64,000 bases of DNA from Algirhabdus cladophorae. Lineage in GTDB: Bacteria; Pseudomonadota; Alphaproteobacteria; Rhodobacterales; Rhodobacteraceae. Positions within the stretch are counted from its first letter, which is position 1; each line of letters begins with the position of its first letter. The DNA lies in NCBI RefSeq assembly GCF_044772865.1, contig NZ_CP173029.1, forward strand, positions 2,728,001 to 2,792,000. The letters are read 5' to 3'. Positions 8,984-18,425 of this stretch are shown piece after piece. The translations under genes and the position numbers were made by a program. The notes under the pieces are model-generated. The model was not told the origin of the DNA and made no database searches. It saw only the letters and a list, made by a program, of their open reading frames with translations.

Positions 8984-10405
8984 ATGGCACAAACTCGCTT
9001 TCAGCCGTTCGAAACTCAATTAGATCAGGACGCTGCACTGAGCCTCTTGCGCCAAGCGGTCGCTGGAGCCGACGATGGGGAGTTGTTTTTGGAACGCGCC
9101 AGATCCGAGGTCCTATCCTTTGACGATGGCCGCGTAAAAACCGCAAGCTATGATGCCTCCGAAGGGTTCGGTTTGCGCGCCGTGCGCGGCGAAGTTGCAG
9201 GCTATGCCCATTCAACAGAGATCTCGGAGCATGCGATCAAACGCGCTGTTGAAACAGCACGCTTGGCGGTGGGTGACGGTGGCGGCACCTTGGCCGATGC
9301 GCCTGTAGGCACCAATCAAAAGCTGTATTCGGACGATGATCCTCTCGAGGCAGCGACATTTCCGGCCAAGATAGATGTGCTTAAGGAAATTGATGCGTTT
9401 ACCCGCGGTTTGGACAAGCGAGTTGTGCAAGTATCCGCTACTTTGGCGGCCTCGTTACAAGAGGTTTGGATTTTGCGCCCCGAGGGTCAATTGACCACGG
9501 ATATCCGCCCCATGTCGCGATTGAACGTCTCGGTTATTGTAGAAGAAAACGGGCGCCGTGAAAGCGGTGGATCCGGTGGCGGTGGCCGCGCGTCGTTGAT
9601 CGGGTTGATCGATCCAGCCCATTGGCAGGCTGCGGCCCGCGAGGCACTGCGCATCGCCTTGGTCAATTTGGATGCAGAAGACGCGCCCGCAGGCGTGATG
9701 GATGTGGTCCTTGGCGCGGGGTGGCCCGGGATTTTGCTACATGAGGCCGTGGGGCACGGATTGGAAGGCGATTTCAACCGCAAAGGCACATCCGCATTTG
9801 CAGGGCTCATGGGCCAGCAAGTGGCGGCCAAAGGCGTCACGGTTTTGGATGATGGCACGATACCAGATCGACGCGGATCGATATCCGTGGACGACGAGGG
9901 CACTGTTTCGGGCAAAAATACCCTGATCGAAGACGGTGTTTTGGTCGGCTACATGCAAGATCGCCAAAACGCCCGCTTGATGGGCGTGGCGCCTACAGGC
10001 AACGGACGGCGTCAAAGCTATGCGCATATTCCGATGCCGCGCATGACGAACACCTATATGCTGAATGGGGATGCCGATCCTGCCAGCATCGTCGCGGATC
10101 TGAAGGACGGGATTTACGCCGTGGGGTTTGGTGGCGGCCAAGTAGATATTACCAACGGTAAATTCGTGTTCAGCTGCACCGAGGCCTACAAAGTGAAAAA
10201 CGGCAAAATCGGCGCGCCTGTCAAAGGGGCCACGCTGATCGGCGATGGGGCCACTGCAATGAAACACGTGCAAGCGATTGGCAATGACATGGCTCTGGAT
10301 CCCGGCATAGGCAATTGTGGCAAGGCTGGCCAATGGGTGCCTGTGGGCGTGGGTCAACCGACCCTGCAAATTGGCGGCCTGACAATTGGCGGATCTGCGA
10401 CTTAG
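8984..10405 (+). CDS. tldD: metalloprotease TldD
   Basis: TldD works with TldE (PmbA) as a heterodimeric zinc protease that trims or clears unfolded and modified peptides; in enterobacteria it matures microcin B17 and degrades CcdA. The 473-residue protein has the HExxxH zinc motif in LLHEAVGHGLEGDFN and the third-ligand region near VFSCTEAYKVKNG. No tldE/pmbA gene is in the window, which is normal because they are often unlinked. An AAGGAT ribosome site lies 7-8 bases before the ATG. In this family next to coxB the placement is conserved in Rhodobacteraceae. Confidence 0.96.
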   Translation: MAQTRFQPFETQLDQDAALSLLRQAVAGADDGELFLERARSEVLSFDDGRVKTASYDASEGFGLRAVRGEVAGYAHSTEISEHAIKRAVETARLAVGDGGGTLADAPVGTNQKLYSDDDPLEAATFPAKIDVLKEIDAFTRGLDKRVVQVSATLAASLQEVWILRPEGQLTTDIRPMSRLNVSVIVEENGRRESGGSGGGGRASLIGLIDPAHWQAAAREALRIALVNLDAEDAPAGVMDVVLGAGWPGILLHEAVGHGLEGDFNRKGTSAFAGLMGQQVAAKGVTVLDDGTIPDRRGSISVDDEGTVSGKNTLIEDGVLVGYMQDRQNARLMGVAPTGNGRRQSYAHIPMPRMTNTYMLNGDADPASIVADLKDGIYAVGFGGGQVDITNGKFVFSCTEAYKVKNGKIGAPVKGATLIGDGATAMKHVQAIGNDMALDPGIGNCGKAGQWVPVGVGQPTLQIGGLTIGGSAT

Positions 10406-10536
10406 AACAGGGGCCAACAGGGAAAAAGCAGAAATTTTGACCATAGGTCTAATGTAAATTGCTTTTTGCTGGTTTTATTTACCCCACGTTAACTAGCTTG
10501 GCATAATTCTGAGTCTGCAAACAGGCGGAGCCACGG

Positions 10537-11673
10537 ATGACCGAAGAATTACCCTCTTCCACTCACCCCCCACTCCCACCCACCACGGAAGACGATCGTG
10601 TTGCGTGGCTCCGTCTTTTGCGATCCCGCCGTGTTGGCGTCAGTACGTTTTACCGCGTCTTGGGCGAGCATGGCACTGCACAGGCAGCGCTGAAAGCTCT
10701 GCCGGAAGTTGCCGCTGCTGCAGGGGTTACAGGGTACAAAACCTGCCCCGAGGGCGTCGTACGCGCTGAAATGCAGGCTGCTAAAATGGCAGGCGCGCAA
10801 CTTCTGTGCAGGGGGGATAAAAACTACCCCGCTTATTTGTCGAACCTAGATGATGCGCCCCCGCTGCTGTGGGCGATTGGCGACTTGACGCTGCTGCAAC
10901 GGGAACTGATTAGTTTGGTCGGCGCGCGCAATGCATCTTCCTTGGGCGGGCGGATGGCCAAATCCTTGGCCCGCGAATTGGGCGCCGAGGGTTACGGCGT
11001 GGTCAGCGGATTGGCCCGAGGCATTGATGCCGCAGCCCATGTGGCCGCATTGGAGACTGGCACAATTGCCGTTCTCGCGGGCGGCGTGGACAAGATTTAT
11101 CCAGCCGAAAACGCTGGCCTTGCCGAAGACATCGCCAAGACCGGCGTGCTTTTGTCAGATCAGCCCATGGGCATGACGCCGACGGCCCGATTGTTTCCAC
11201 GGCGCAACAAAATCGTCTCGGGTCTTTCCATAGCGACAATTGTGGTGGAGGCCGCCGCAAAATCTGGCAGTTTGATCACAGCCCGCAACGCTTTGGATCA
11301 GGGCCGTGACGTTATGGCCGTGCCAGGCCACCCCTTTGATGCGCGCGCCGCTGGATGCAACATGTTATTGCGCGATGGCGCTACTTTGGTGCGCAATGCA
11401 GCCGACGTGTTGGAAGCCCTGCCCGAAGGCCAAACCGTGGTTGCAAACCACCAACAGCCGGATCTGCCCCTGACCGCGCCGCGTGGTTTTCAGGAAACGG
11501 TCCACCTGCACAAGCAATTGCTGGATCGGCTTGGTCCAACGCCCGTGCCTGAAGATCAACTTGTACGCGACATGGGGTTGGGCGCGCAGGCAACCGGCCC
11601 TGCCCTTGTTGATCTTGAACTTGATGGCAAAATCCTGCGCCATCCCGGCGGGTTGGTCTCGCGCGCCTCTTAG
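10537..11673 (+). CDS. dprA: DNA-processing protein DprA (Smf)
   Basis: DprA binds incoming single-stranded DNA and loads RecA during natural transformation. The 378-residue protein has an N-terminal helical region, the Rossmann-like core with SLVGARNASSLGG and GYGVVSGLARGIDAAAH, the R-rich block LFPRRNKIVSGLS, and a C-terminal winged-helix domain (about residues 315-375). GGAG precedes the ATG at suitable spacing. No other competence gene is near; in many alphaproteobacteria dprA sits just before topA, as here. Confidence 0.96.
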   Translation: MTEELPSSTHPPLPPTTEDDRVAWLRLLRSRRVGVSTFYRVLGEHGTAQAALKALPEVAAAAGVTGYKTCPEGVVRAEMQAAKMAGAQLLCRGDKNYPAYLSNLDDAPPLLWAIGDLTLLQRELISLVGARNASSLGGRMAKSLARELGAEGYGVVSGLARGIDAAAHVAALETGTIAVLAGGVDKIYPAENAGLAEDIAKTGVLLSDQPMGMTPTARLFPRRNKIVSGLSIATIVVEAAAKSGSLITARNALDQGRDVMAVPGHPFDARAAGCNMLLRDGATLVRNAADVLEALPEGQTVVANHQQPDLPLTAPRGFQETVHLHKQLLDRLGPTPVPEDQLVRDMGLGAQATGPALVDLELDGKILRHPGGLVSRAS

Positions 11674-11839
11674 GAGCAACGCTTCGTCTAAATTTGTGCC
11701 AGAAATGGTTTAAACACGGCAAGAAATCCCCCCAAATTGATATGCTTCAATCGCTACTGTCACACGGATGGATTGACAAACCTTGCCACACACCCACATC
11801 TAACGCGACAAATCATGCCCACTGACTCGAAAGATTGAT

Positions 11840-14470
11840 ATGCCAGTTGTTGTTGTTGAATCCCCGGCCAAAGCCAAGACCATCAACAAATATTTAGGCA
11901 ATGATTACACCGTACTAGCCTCTTATGGCCATGTTCGCGACTTGCCTCCGAAAGACGGCTCGGTCGACACGGAAAACGACTTTGAGATGCTGTGGGAGAT
12001 CGCGTCAGACAGCAAAAAACACGTCAAAGCGATCACAGATGCGTTGAAAGACGACCCCGAACTGATCCTCGCAACTGACCCTGATCGCGAAGGCGAAGCG
12101 ATCTCGTGGCACTTGCAAGAGGCGCTGACAAAACGCAAAGCCATTAAGAAAGACACCCCCGTCAGCCGCGTGGTGTTCAACGCAATCACGAAAACGGCCG
12201 TGACCGAGGCTATGAAAAATCCGCGACAAGTGGATATGGAACTGGTCGAGGCCTATTTGGCCCGTCGCGCGTTGGATTATTTGGTGGGGTTCAAGCTGTC
12301 GCCAGTGTTGTGGCGCAAGCTGCCCGGCTCGCGTTCCGCGGGGCGCGTCCAATCCGTTTGTCTGCGTCTGATCGTTGAACGCGAGATGGAGATCGAGGTT
12401 TTCAACGCGCAAGAATACTGGAGTGTGAAAACCATGCTCGCCTCCCCGCGGGGACAGGAATTCGAAGCGCGTCTGACCGTCTTGGGCGGCAAAAAGCTGG
12501 ACAAGTTTGACATCGGTAATGAGACGGCCGCTGAACTAGCGGTCCAAGCGATCAATTCACGCGATGTGACGGTGAAATCCGTTGAGGCCAAACCGGCCAA
12601 CCGCAACCCGTCCGCACCGTTTATGACGTCCACTTTACAGCAAGAAGCCAGCCGCAAGTTCGGCATGGGCGCACGTCAGACCATGAGCCTTGCCCAGCGT
12701 TTGTATGAAGCAGGTCTGATCACCTATATGCGGACCGACGGGATTGATATGGCCCCCGAGGCCGTGCACGCAGCCCGCGATGCGATCAAGTCGAAATATG
12801 GCGGTGAATATGTCCCTGACAGCCCGCGCATGTACAAAAACAAGGCTAAAAACGCCCAAGAGGCACACGAATGTATCCGTCCGACCGAATTGGACAAAGA
12901 CACAGCCGCCGCCAAGATTGTGGATGCGGATCAGCGCAAGCTTTATGACCTGATCTATAAACGGACCATCGCCAGTCAAATGGCGGCGGCTCGGATGGAA
13001 CGGACTACAGCGGATATTGCTAGTGCAGATGGCCAAGTTGAATTGCGGGCCACGGGGCAGGTCATGCTCTTTGACGGGTTCCTCAAGGTCTATGAAGAAG
13101 GCCGCGATGATGCAGTGGTGGATGATGATGACAAGCGTTTGCCTCAGCTCAGCGAAGGCGAAGCAATCAACAAGAAATCTGTGACACCAGAGCAGCATTT
13201 TACCCAGCCGCCGCCCCGCTACACCGAAGCTACTTTGGTTAAACGGATGGAAGAACTGGGCATCGGGCGTCCATCCACCTATGCCAGTATCGTGACAACC
13301 ATTCAGGATCGCGACTACGTACGCAAAGAAAAGAACCGCCTCTATCCCGAGGACAAGGGCCGTTTGGTCATTGCCTTCCTCAGCAATTATTTCCGCCGAT
13401 ACGTGGGCTATGATTTTACCGCAGATCTGGAAAGCCAGCTGGATGATGTCAGTGCCGGTGAGCGGGAATACAAAGACGTGCTGGATCGCTTCTGGCGCGA
13501 TTTCTCGGCGGCGATTGCCGAAACTGCAGATCTGCGGATCACCGAAGTGCTGGACAAGATTAACGAGGTGCTAGAACCCCATTTGTTCCCACCCAATGCC
13601 GAAGGCACGGACCCGCGCCTTTGTCCAAATTGCGGTGCCGGACGGCTTAGCATGCGCACAGCGCGTTCGGGTGGTGCGTTCATTGGCTGTTCGAACTATC
13701 CAGAATGTCGCTACACCCGCGCCTTTGGCCCCCCCGGCCAAGAGGATACAGGCGGCATCCCGCCAGAGGGCAAGTTGCTGGGCCAAGACGCTGGTGACAA
13801 TATCTATGTGTTCAAAGGTCGCTTTGGTCCCTATGCCCAGCGCGGCGAGGTGACTGAGGAAAACAAAAAACCGCCACGCCAGTCCATCCCTAAAGAATGG
13901 CCACCTGCGGATGTGGAATTGGAAACGGCGCTCAAATTGCTTTCTCTGCCCCGCCAAATCGGTCCTCACCCCGAAGATGGCGTGATGGTCTGGTCAAATA
14001 TCGGGCGCTATGGCCCCTACATCAAACACGCCGAAAGCACATCGGACCGTGGCGGAACCAATGCCAATCTCGAAAGCCTCGATGAGGTTTTCACTGTCGG
14101 TATGAACCGTGCCGTGCAATTGCTGGCCGAAAAAGTCGCCAGTCGCGGCGGGCGCGGTGCACCGGCAAAAACCCTGCGCGCCTTGGATGATCACCCCGAT
14201 GGCGGTCCGATCAACATCATGGATGGCAAATACGGGCCCTACATCAAATGGGAAAAGGTCAATGCGACCATCCCCAAGGGCACCGAGCCGGATGATGTAA
14301 CCCAAGAAATGGCGCTGGAATTGATTGCTGCCAAGGCGCCCAAGAAACGCAAAGCCGCCGCCAAGAAAAAACCTGCGGCAAAGAAAAAAGCACCTGCCAA
14401 GAAGGCCACCGCCAAGAAACCTGAGGCCAAAAAGGCAGCACCAAAGGATGACGGGGACGTGGTTGAATAG
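11840..14470 (+). CDS. topA: DNA topoisomerase I (type IA)
   Basis: Relaxes negative supercoils. The 876-residue protein opens with the TOPRIM domain (VVVESPAKAKTINKYLG; acidic triad in ATDPDREGEA), followed by the catalytic core with the active-site tyrosine in GLITYMRTDG (Y296). One Cys4 zinc ribbon is visible (CPNCG ... GCSNYPECRY), then repeated Topo_C modules (FGPYAQRG, GRYGPYIKH, GKYGPYIKWE). The last roughly 40 residues are a Lys/Ala/Pro-rich tail (AAKKKPAAKKKAPAKKA) that resembles histone H1-like DNA-binding tails and is common in alphaproteobacterial TopA. Assignment is firm. Confidence 0.98.
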   Translation: MPVVVVESPAKAKTINKYLGNDYTVLASYGHVRDLPPKDGSVDTENDFEMLWEIASDSKKHVKAITDALKDDPELILATDPDREGEAISWHLQEALTKRKAIKKDTPVSRVVFNAITKTAVTEAMKNPRQVDMELVEAYLARRALDYLVGFKLSPVLWRKLPGSRSAGRVQSVCLRLIVEREMEIEVFNAQEYWSVKTMLASPRGQEFEARLTVLGGKKLDKFDIGNETAAELAVQAINSRDVTVKSVEAKPANRNPSAPFMTSTLQQEASRKFGMGARQTMSLAQRLYEAGLITYMRTDGIDMAPEAVHAARDAIKSKYGGEYVPDSPRMYKNKAKNAQEAHECIRPTELDKDTAAAKIVDADQRKLYDLIYKRTIASQMAAARMERTTADIASADGQVELRATGQVMLFDGFLKVYEEGRDDAVVDDDDKRLPQLSEGEAINKKSVTPEQHFTQPPPRYTEATLVKRMEELGIGRPSTYASIVTTIQDRDYVRKEKNRLYPEDKGRLVIAFLSNYFRRYVGYDFTADLESQLDDVSAGEREYKDVLDRFWRDFSAAIAETADLRITEVLDKINEVLEPHLFPPNAEGTDPRLCPNCGAGRLSMRTARSGGAFIGCSNYPECRYTRAFGPPGQEDTGGIPPEGKLLGQDAGDNIYVFKGRFGPYAQRGEVTEENKKPPRQSIPKEWPPADVELETALKLLSLPRQIGPHPEDGVMVWSNIGRYGPYIKHAESTSDRGGTNANLESLDEVFTVGMNRAVQLLAEKVASRGGRGAPAKTLRALDDHPDGGPINIMDGKYGPYIKWEKVNATIPKGTEPDDVTQEMALELIAAKAPKKRKAAAKKKPAAKKKAPAKKATAKKPEAKKAAPKDDGDVVE

Positions 14471-14551
14471 ACGCCGCAGCGCGGCAAACTATTTGACACC
14501 CCTTTCACTGGGCGGCACAAAGATAGCGCAAATGCTTAGGGAGTTCGGGCA

Positions 14552-15265
14552 ATGAAAAAGATCTATGCAAACGCGGCGGACGCTCTGGACGGATTGTTGC
14601 ATGACGGCATGTTCATCGCGGCGGGTGGTTTTGGCCTCTGCGGGATCCCCGAGCTACTGCTGGACGCTATCAAAGACGCTGGCACCAAAGACCTGACCTT
14701 CGCCTCTAACAATGCCGGGGTTGACGATTTCGGGATCGGTATCCTGCTGCAAACCAAGCAAGTCAAAAAGATGATCAGCTCTTATGTGGGCGAAAACGCT
14801 GAATTTATGCGGCAGTATCTGTCAGGCGAGCTTGAGCTTGAATTTAACCCCCAAGGCACTTTGGCAGAACGTATGCGCGCCGGTGGCTGCGGCATTCCGG
14901 GCTTTTATACCAAGACCGGCGTTGGCACAGTGATCGCAGAGGGAAAAGAGCACAAAGATTTCCCAACGGGTCCTGATGGCGCGCCAGAGACGTATATCAT
15001 GGAGGGCGGCATGTTTGCGGATCTGTCCATCGTGAAAGCCTGGAAAGCAGACGCCACAGGCAATCTGGTGTTCCGCAAAACGGCCCGCAATTTCAATCCT
15101 CCTGCGGCTATGTGCGGCAAAACCTGCGTGGTAGAGGTTGAAGAGATCGTTGAAACCGGCAGCCTTGACCCAGACAGCATCCATTTGCCCGGCATCTATG
15201 TGCACCGCATCATCCAAGGCGAGCACGAAAAACGCATCGAACAGCGGACTACCCGCGCGGCGTAA
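14552..15265 (+). CDS. scoA: 3-oxoacid CoA-transferase subunit A
   Basis: Alpha subunit of succinyl-CoA:3-ketoacid CoA-transferase, which moves CoA between succinyl-CoA and acetoacetate or similar acids. The 237-residue protein shows the family start (ADALDGLLHDGMFIAAGGFGLCGIPE) and the conserved GCGIPGFYTKTGVGT loop. The partner subunit scoB begins only at 18426; a GH9-RTX gene lies between them, although scoA and scoB are normally adjacent. A terminator-like hairpin follows scoA, so scoB probably needs its own promoter. Confidence 0.96.
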   Translation: MKKIYANAADALDGLLHDGMFIAAGGFGLCGIPELLLDAIKDAGTKDLTFASNNAGVDDFGIGILLQTKQVKKMISSYVGENAEFMRQYLSGELELEFNPQGTLAERMRAGGCGIPGFYTKTGVGTVIAEGKEHKDFPTGPDGAPETYIMEGGMFADLSIVKAWKADATGNLVFRKTARNFNPPAAMCGKTCVVEVEEIVETGSLDPDSIHLPGIYVHRIIQGEHEKRIEQRTTRAA

Positions 15266-15292
15266 ACCGGCCCATTTTCGAAATTCCGTAAG

Positions 15293-15325
15293 AAGGCGTC
15301 TTTTTTGGGCGCCTTTTTGCTTTTG
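15293..15325 (+). terminator. rho-independent terminator after scoA
   Basis: An 8-bp stem (AAGGCGTC pairing with GGCGCCTT through one wobble) with a T-rich loop is followed by a run of T residues, 28 bases after the scoA stop. It would separate scoA from the following GH9 gene. Confidence 0.65.
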
Positions 15326-15440
15326 TACATTTCTGCAATGGCAATAAGCTGCGCAAAACCGCAGTGAACGACCCCGGCCTTTGACCCAAACGGACCGTTT
15401 CCAACCCATAGACTGGAAAACACGCTGGAAGGACGCTCCA

Positions 15441-18353
15441 ATGGAAAACACATCTTACGCCGTCTCGTTTGTTGCAGATGACATTATTCAAATTCGGTTC
15501 GAGCTGGGCAATGTTGTTGATAAGGCAACGCAATTCACGGTGCCCGAAGGGTTCGATCTGGATGAGGCCAGCCGCTTTGCCTACGTGGATGGTCAGGTCA
15601 TTGGCCGGGTGGGGCGTGGCGGCGATACTTTTACTCCGATGGATGTCTATGAGGCCTCACCGCTTGAGCCGCTGTTTGGTCTGACGATTTATGACGATGG
15701 AACCCGCGAGGCGATCGTGGATGATCTTGCCAAATGGTCGGTTCAGATCAACGGTCAGGCGGCTCAGATCAGCACCCTGTCGCGCAAAGCCAATATCGCC
15801 GACAGCGCTCATGTGGCCGAGTACGGCTTTGCATTTAAGACCTATCAGCACGTTTTTATCCAGCTTGAGGCCCCTATGGCCGAAGGCGACAATCTAAAGA
15901 TCAGCTTTGATGATCCTGTGTTTGAGGCGCTGGATGCCAACTACGAGCCTGACGATGTGGTCTCCGAGGCGATCCACGTCAATCTACTGGGCTATGATCC
16001 AGATGCCGTGAGCAAAGTAGCCTTCCTGAGCAGTTGGAACGGGTGGGAAGTGGATCTCAGCCAAGAATACGGCGGCGATTGGGTTTGGCAGGATTATGGT
16101 GGGCCTTTGGACTTTGAGATCATCGATGACTCCACAGGGCTGGTGGCGTTTAGTGGCCAAACCGAATTGGCCCAAGCCTATGAGACGCCTACTGATTTCC
16201 AGCGAAACTTTTCCCTCACCGATGTGTGGCAAATGGATTTTTCTGATTTTGATCAGGAAGGCGATTTTCACATTCGTGTCGACGGGGTTGGTCGATCGGA
16301 AAGTTTTGAGATCAGCGATGACACATGGGCCGAAGTGTTTCAAACCTCGTTGTCGGGGTTCTATCACCAACGATCCGGTATCGAATTGGAGGCAAAATAC
16401 ACCGATTGGACCCGTGAGCGCGCGCTGCATCCTGAAGATGGGAACATCACGGTGCTGGAGACGACCGTGGCCATCATGGACACTAATGAAGCCTATGATC
16501 AAAGCCTGCCGGATCAATTTGAACTGTTGGTCAACAATACCACTGGCGCCGTGATCGAGGAAGGTTGGGGCGGCTGGCATGACGCAGGCGACATCGACAG
16601 ACGCACCCAACATATGGAGGCCGCGCGCAAACTCATCGAACTGGTTGAGATGCAGCCAGATTTCGCAGATGTGGCGGACGGCAGCATTCCTGAAACCGGC
16701 AACGGCATCCCTGACCTGCTGGACGAAGCGATCTGGGGCTTGGACATCTTTCGCCGCATGCAAACCGACGAGGGTGGTATTCGCGGAGGCGTCGAGGCTG
16801 GCGAGTATTTCAGCTTTGGTTTTGCGTCATGGCACGATCCTGTGAACCTCTATGCCTATGCACCCGGCGCGTGGTCGTCTTGGGAATACGCCGCTGCCGC
16901 GTCCAAGCTGGCCCATACTTTGAAAAACTACGACGCAGATCAGGCGCAAGTGTGGTTGGATAGTGCCATCGATGCCATGGCTTGGGCTGAGGACAATGTG
17001 CCCAGCGATATCGATACAGATTTCTTTGCCGCCACGGCCCGCAATTTAGCAGCGGTCGAGCTTTATCGCGCCACGGGCGATCAAGCCTATCACGACCTTT
17101 ATAAACAGACCTCAACCTACCGCGTCGAACGCGATGGGATCGACTACCGCGAATGGCAGTTCGAAGCCTCTTTTGTCTACGCATCGATGGACCCGGCCAA
17201 AACCGATGCAGGCATTGCCGCGCGCACATTCAACGCGCTCAAAGAACGTGGCGATTTTCTGGAATTTGCCGGACGCGACAGCGGCTTTGGCTACACCATC
17301 GATCCTTATGCAGGTTATGGATGGGGGGCAACGGCCCAACAGGCCAACTACAGCTCCGATATCTTTGCCCGTTTGCATTACTTGACCGGTGACGAGAAAT
17401 ATCAGGCCATTCTAGAGGCCGATCTGCAATATCTTCTGGGGGCGAACCCGCAAAATATGGTGTTTCTGACCGGCCTTGACGATGTGCGCAGCCCCGAAAA
17501 GATCCTGCATGGCGAGGTCGAGGCCTTGGGTCGCGAGGCGCCTCCCGGCATCACGCTTTATGGCGATTACAACATCAACGATTACGGTTGGGGCGACTAT
17601 CACACGATTATGTATGACGACGTTTGGCCCAATTATTACCAAAGCCCCGTCAACGAAAGCTTCAACGGCTTTCAGGTTTTTGTGCCCTCTACGGAATTCA
17701 CAGTCCAGCAAGGCATGGCAGATACGACTTTTGTGGCGGGCTATTTGGCGGCCCTTGAATACAGCGCGGAAGTTTTGGATCACACAGGGTCTGGGCAAAG
17801 CGACGCCATTCAAGGCAGCCGTTGGTCCGACCAGATCAGAGGCCGTAACGGGGCCGACGAGTTGGACGGTGCCGCGGGCAACGACTGGCTCGAAGGCGGA
17901 CGTGGCTTTGATGTGATGCGCGGTGGCAAAGGTCGCGACATGCTGCATGGGGGCAATGGCAACGACAGGCTTTATGGCCAACAAGGTGGTGACGATTTGC
18001 GCGGCGGCAAGGGCAATGACCTGCTTTATGGAAATTCGGGCGCAGATCTTTTGAAAGGCGGGGCTGGTCAGGACAGCCTATGGGGCGGCATCGGTCGAGA
18101 CAGCTTTTTGTTCGGCACTGGCGATGGACGCGACAGGATCCGCGATTTTGACGCTGAAATGGACACAATTTTGCTGGATACGGATTTGTGGACCGGTCAA
18201 CTCAGCGCCTTGGACGTTGTCCAAACCTTTGGCCAAGCCAATCAAAGCAGCCAGAAATTCAAACTCCTCTTTGACAAAGGCGAGGAATTGATCCTGTACG
18301 ATGCAACAGACCTTTCCCTGGCCGCCTTGGCCGCATCGATTGAGTTTGTTTAG
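15441..18353 (+). CDS. secreted GH9 glycoside hydrolase with C-terminal RTX repeats
   Basis: A 970-residue protein. Residues 1-170 match no domain I recognise. An immunoglobulin-like CelD_N domain follows (about 175-293, AIHVNLLGYDPDAVSKVAF), then a GH9 (alpha/alpha)6 catalytic domain (about 300-780) with SGFYHQRSGIEL, the catalytic-base motif GWHDAGDIDRR (about residue 380), ETGNGIPDLLDEA and YLLGANPQNMVFLTGL. About ten RTX nonapeptides (GGKGNDLLY, GGAGQDSLW; about 800-890) and a serralysin-like cap (DRIRDFDAEMDTILLD) end it. There is no N-terminal signal peptide, so type I secretion with calcium-dependent folding outside the cell is expected. GH9 enzymes cut beta-1,4-glucans or act as exo-glucosaminidases; the substrate is open. 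I chose the ATG at 15441 with GGAAGGA upstream over a TTG at 15381. No T1SS genes are nearby. It splits scoA from scoB. Confidence 0.9.
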   Translation: MENTSYAVSFVADDIIQIRFELGNVVDKATQFTVPEGFDLDEASRFAYVDGQVIGRVGRGGDTFTPMDVYEASPLEPLFGLTIYDDGTREAIVDDLAKWSVQINGQAAQISTLSRKANIADSAHVAEYGFAFKTYQHVFIQLEAPMAEGDNLKISFDDPVFEALDANYEPDDVVSEAIHVNLLGYDPDAVSKVAFLSSWNGWEVDLSQEYGGDWVWQDYGGPLDFEIIDDSTGLVAFSGQTELAQAYETPTDFQRNFSLTDVWQMDFSDFDQEGDFHIRVDGVGRSESFEISDDTWAEVFQTSLSGFYHQRSGIELEAKYTDWTRERALHPEDGNITVLETTVAIMDTNEAYDQSLPDQFELLVNNTTGAVIEEGWGGWHDAGDIDRRTQHMEAARKLIELVEMQPDFADVADGSIPETGNGIPDLLDEAIWGLDIFRRMQTDEGGIRGGVEAGEYFSFGFASWHDPVNLYAYAPGAWSSWEYAAAASKLAHTLKNYDADQAQVWLDSAIDAMAWAEDNVPSDIDTDFFAATARNLAAVELYRATGDQAYHDLYKQTSTYRVERDGIDYREWQFEASFVYASMDPAKTDAGIAARTFNALKERGDFLEFAGRDSGFGYTIDPYAGYGWGATAQQANYSSDIFARLHYLTGDEKYQAILEADLQYLLGANPQNMVFLTGLDDVRSPEKILHGEVEALGREAPPGITLYGDYNINDYGWGDYHTIMYDDVWPNYYQSPVNESFNGFQVFVPSTEFTVQQGMADTTFVAGYLAALEYSAEVLDHTGSGQSDAIQGSRWSDQIRGRNGADELDGAAGNDWLEGGRGFDVMRGGKGRDMLHGGNGNDRLYGQQGGDDLRGGKGNDLLYGNSGADLLKGGAGQDSLWGGIGRDSFLFGTGDGRDRIRDFDAEMDTILLDTDLWTGQLSALDVVQTFGQANQSSQKFKLLFDKGEELILYDATDLSLAALAASIEFV

Positions 18354-18425
18354 ACCATCCCCCCTTTTCCTTGCCGGGCTTTGCTCATATGCTGCGGGTG
18401 CAAATTGTGACAAAGGGATGAACAC

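Noticed and set aside
14340..14450. Low-complexity A-rich repeat at the end of topA
   Set aside because: It encodes the Lys/Ala-rich tail usual for alphaproteobacterial TopA.
17840..18110. DNA-level tandem repeat in the GH9 gene
   Set aside because: The periodicity of 27 bases comes from RTX nonapeptide codons; the DNA itself is diverged, so it is listed as a protein feature only.
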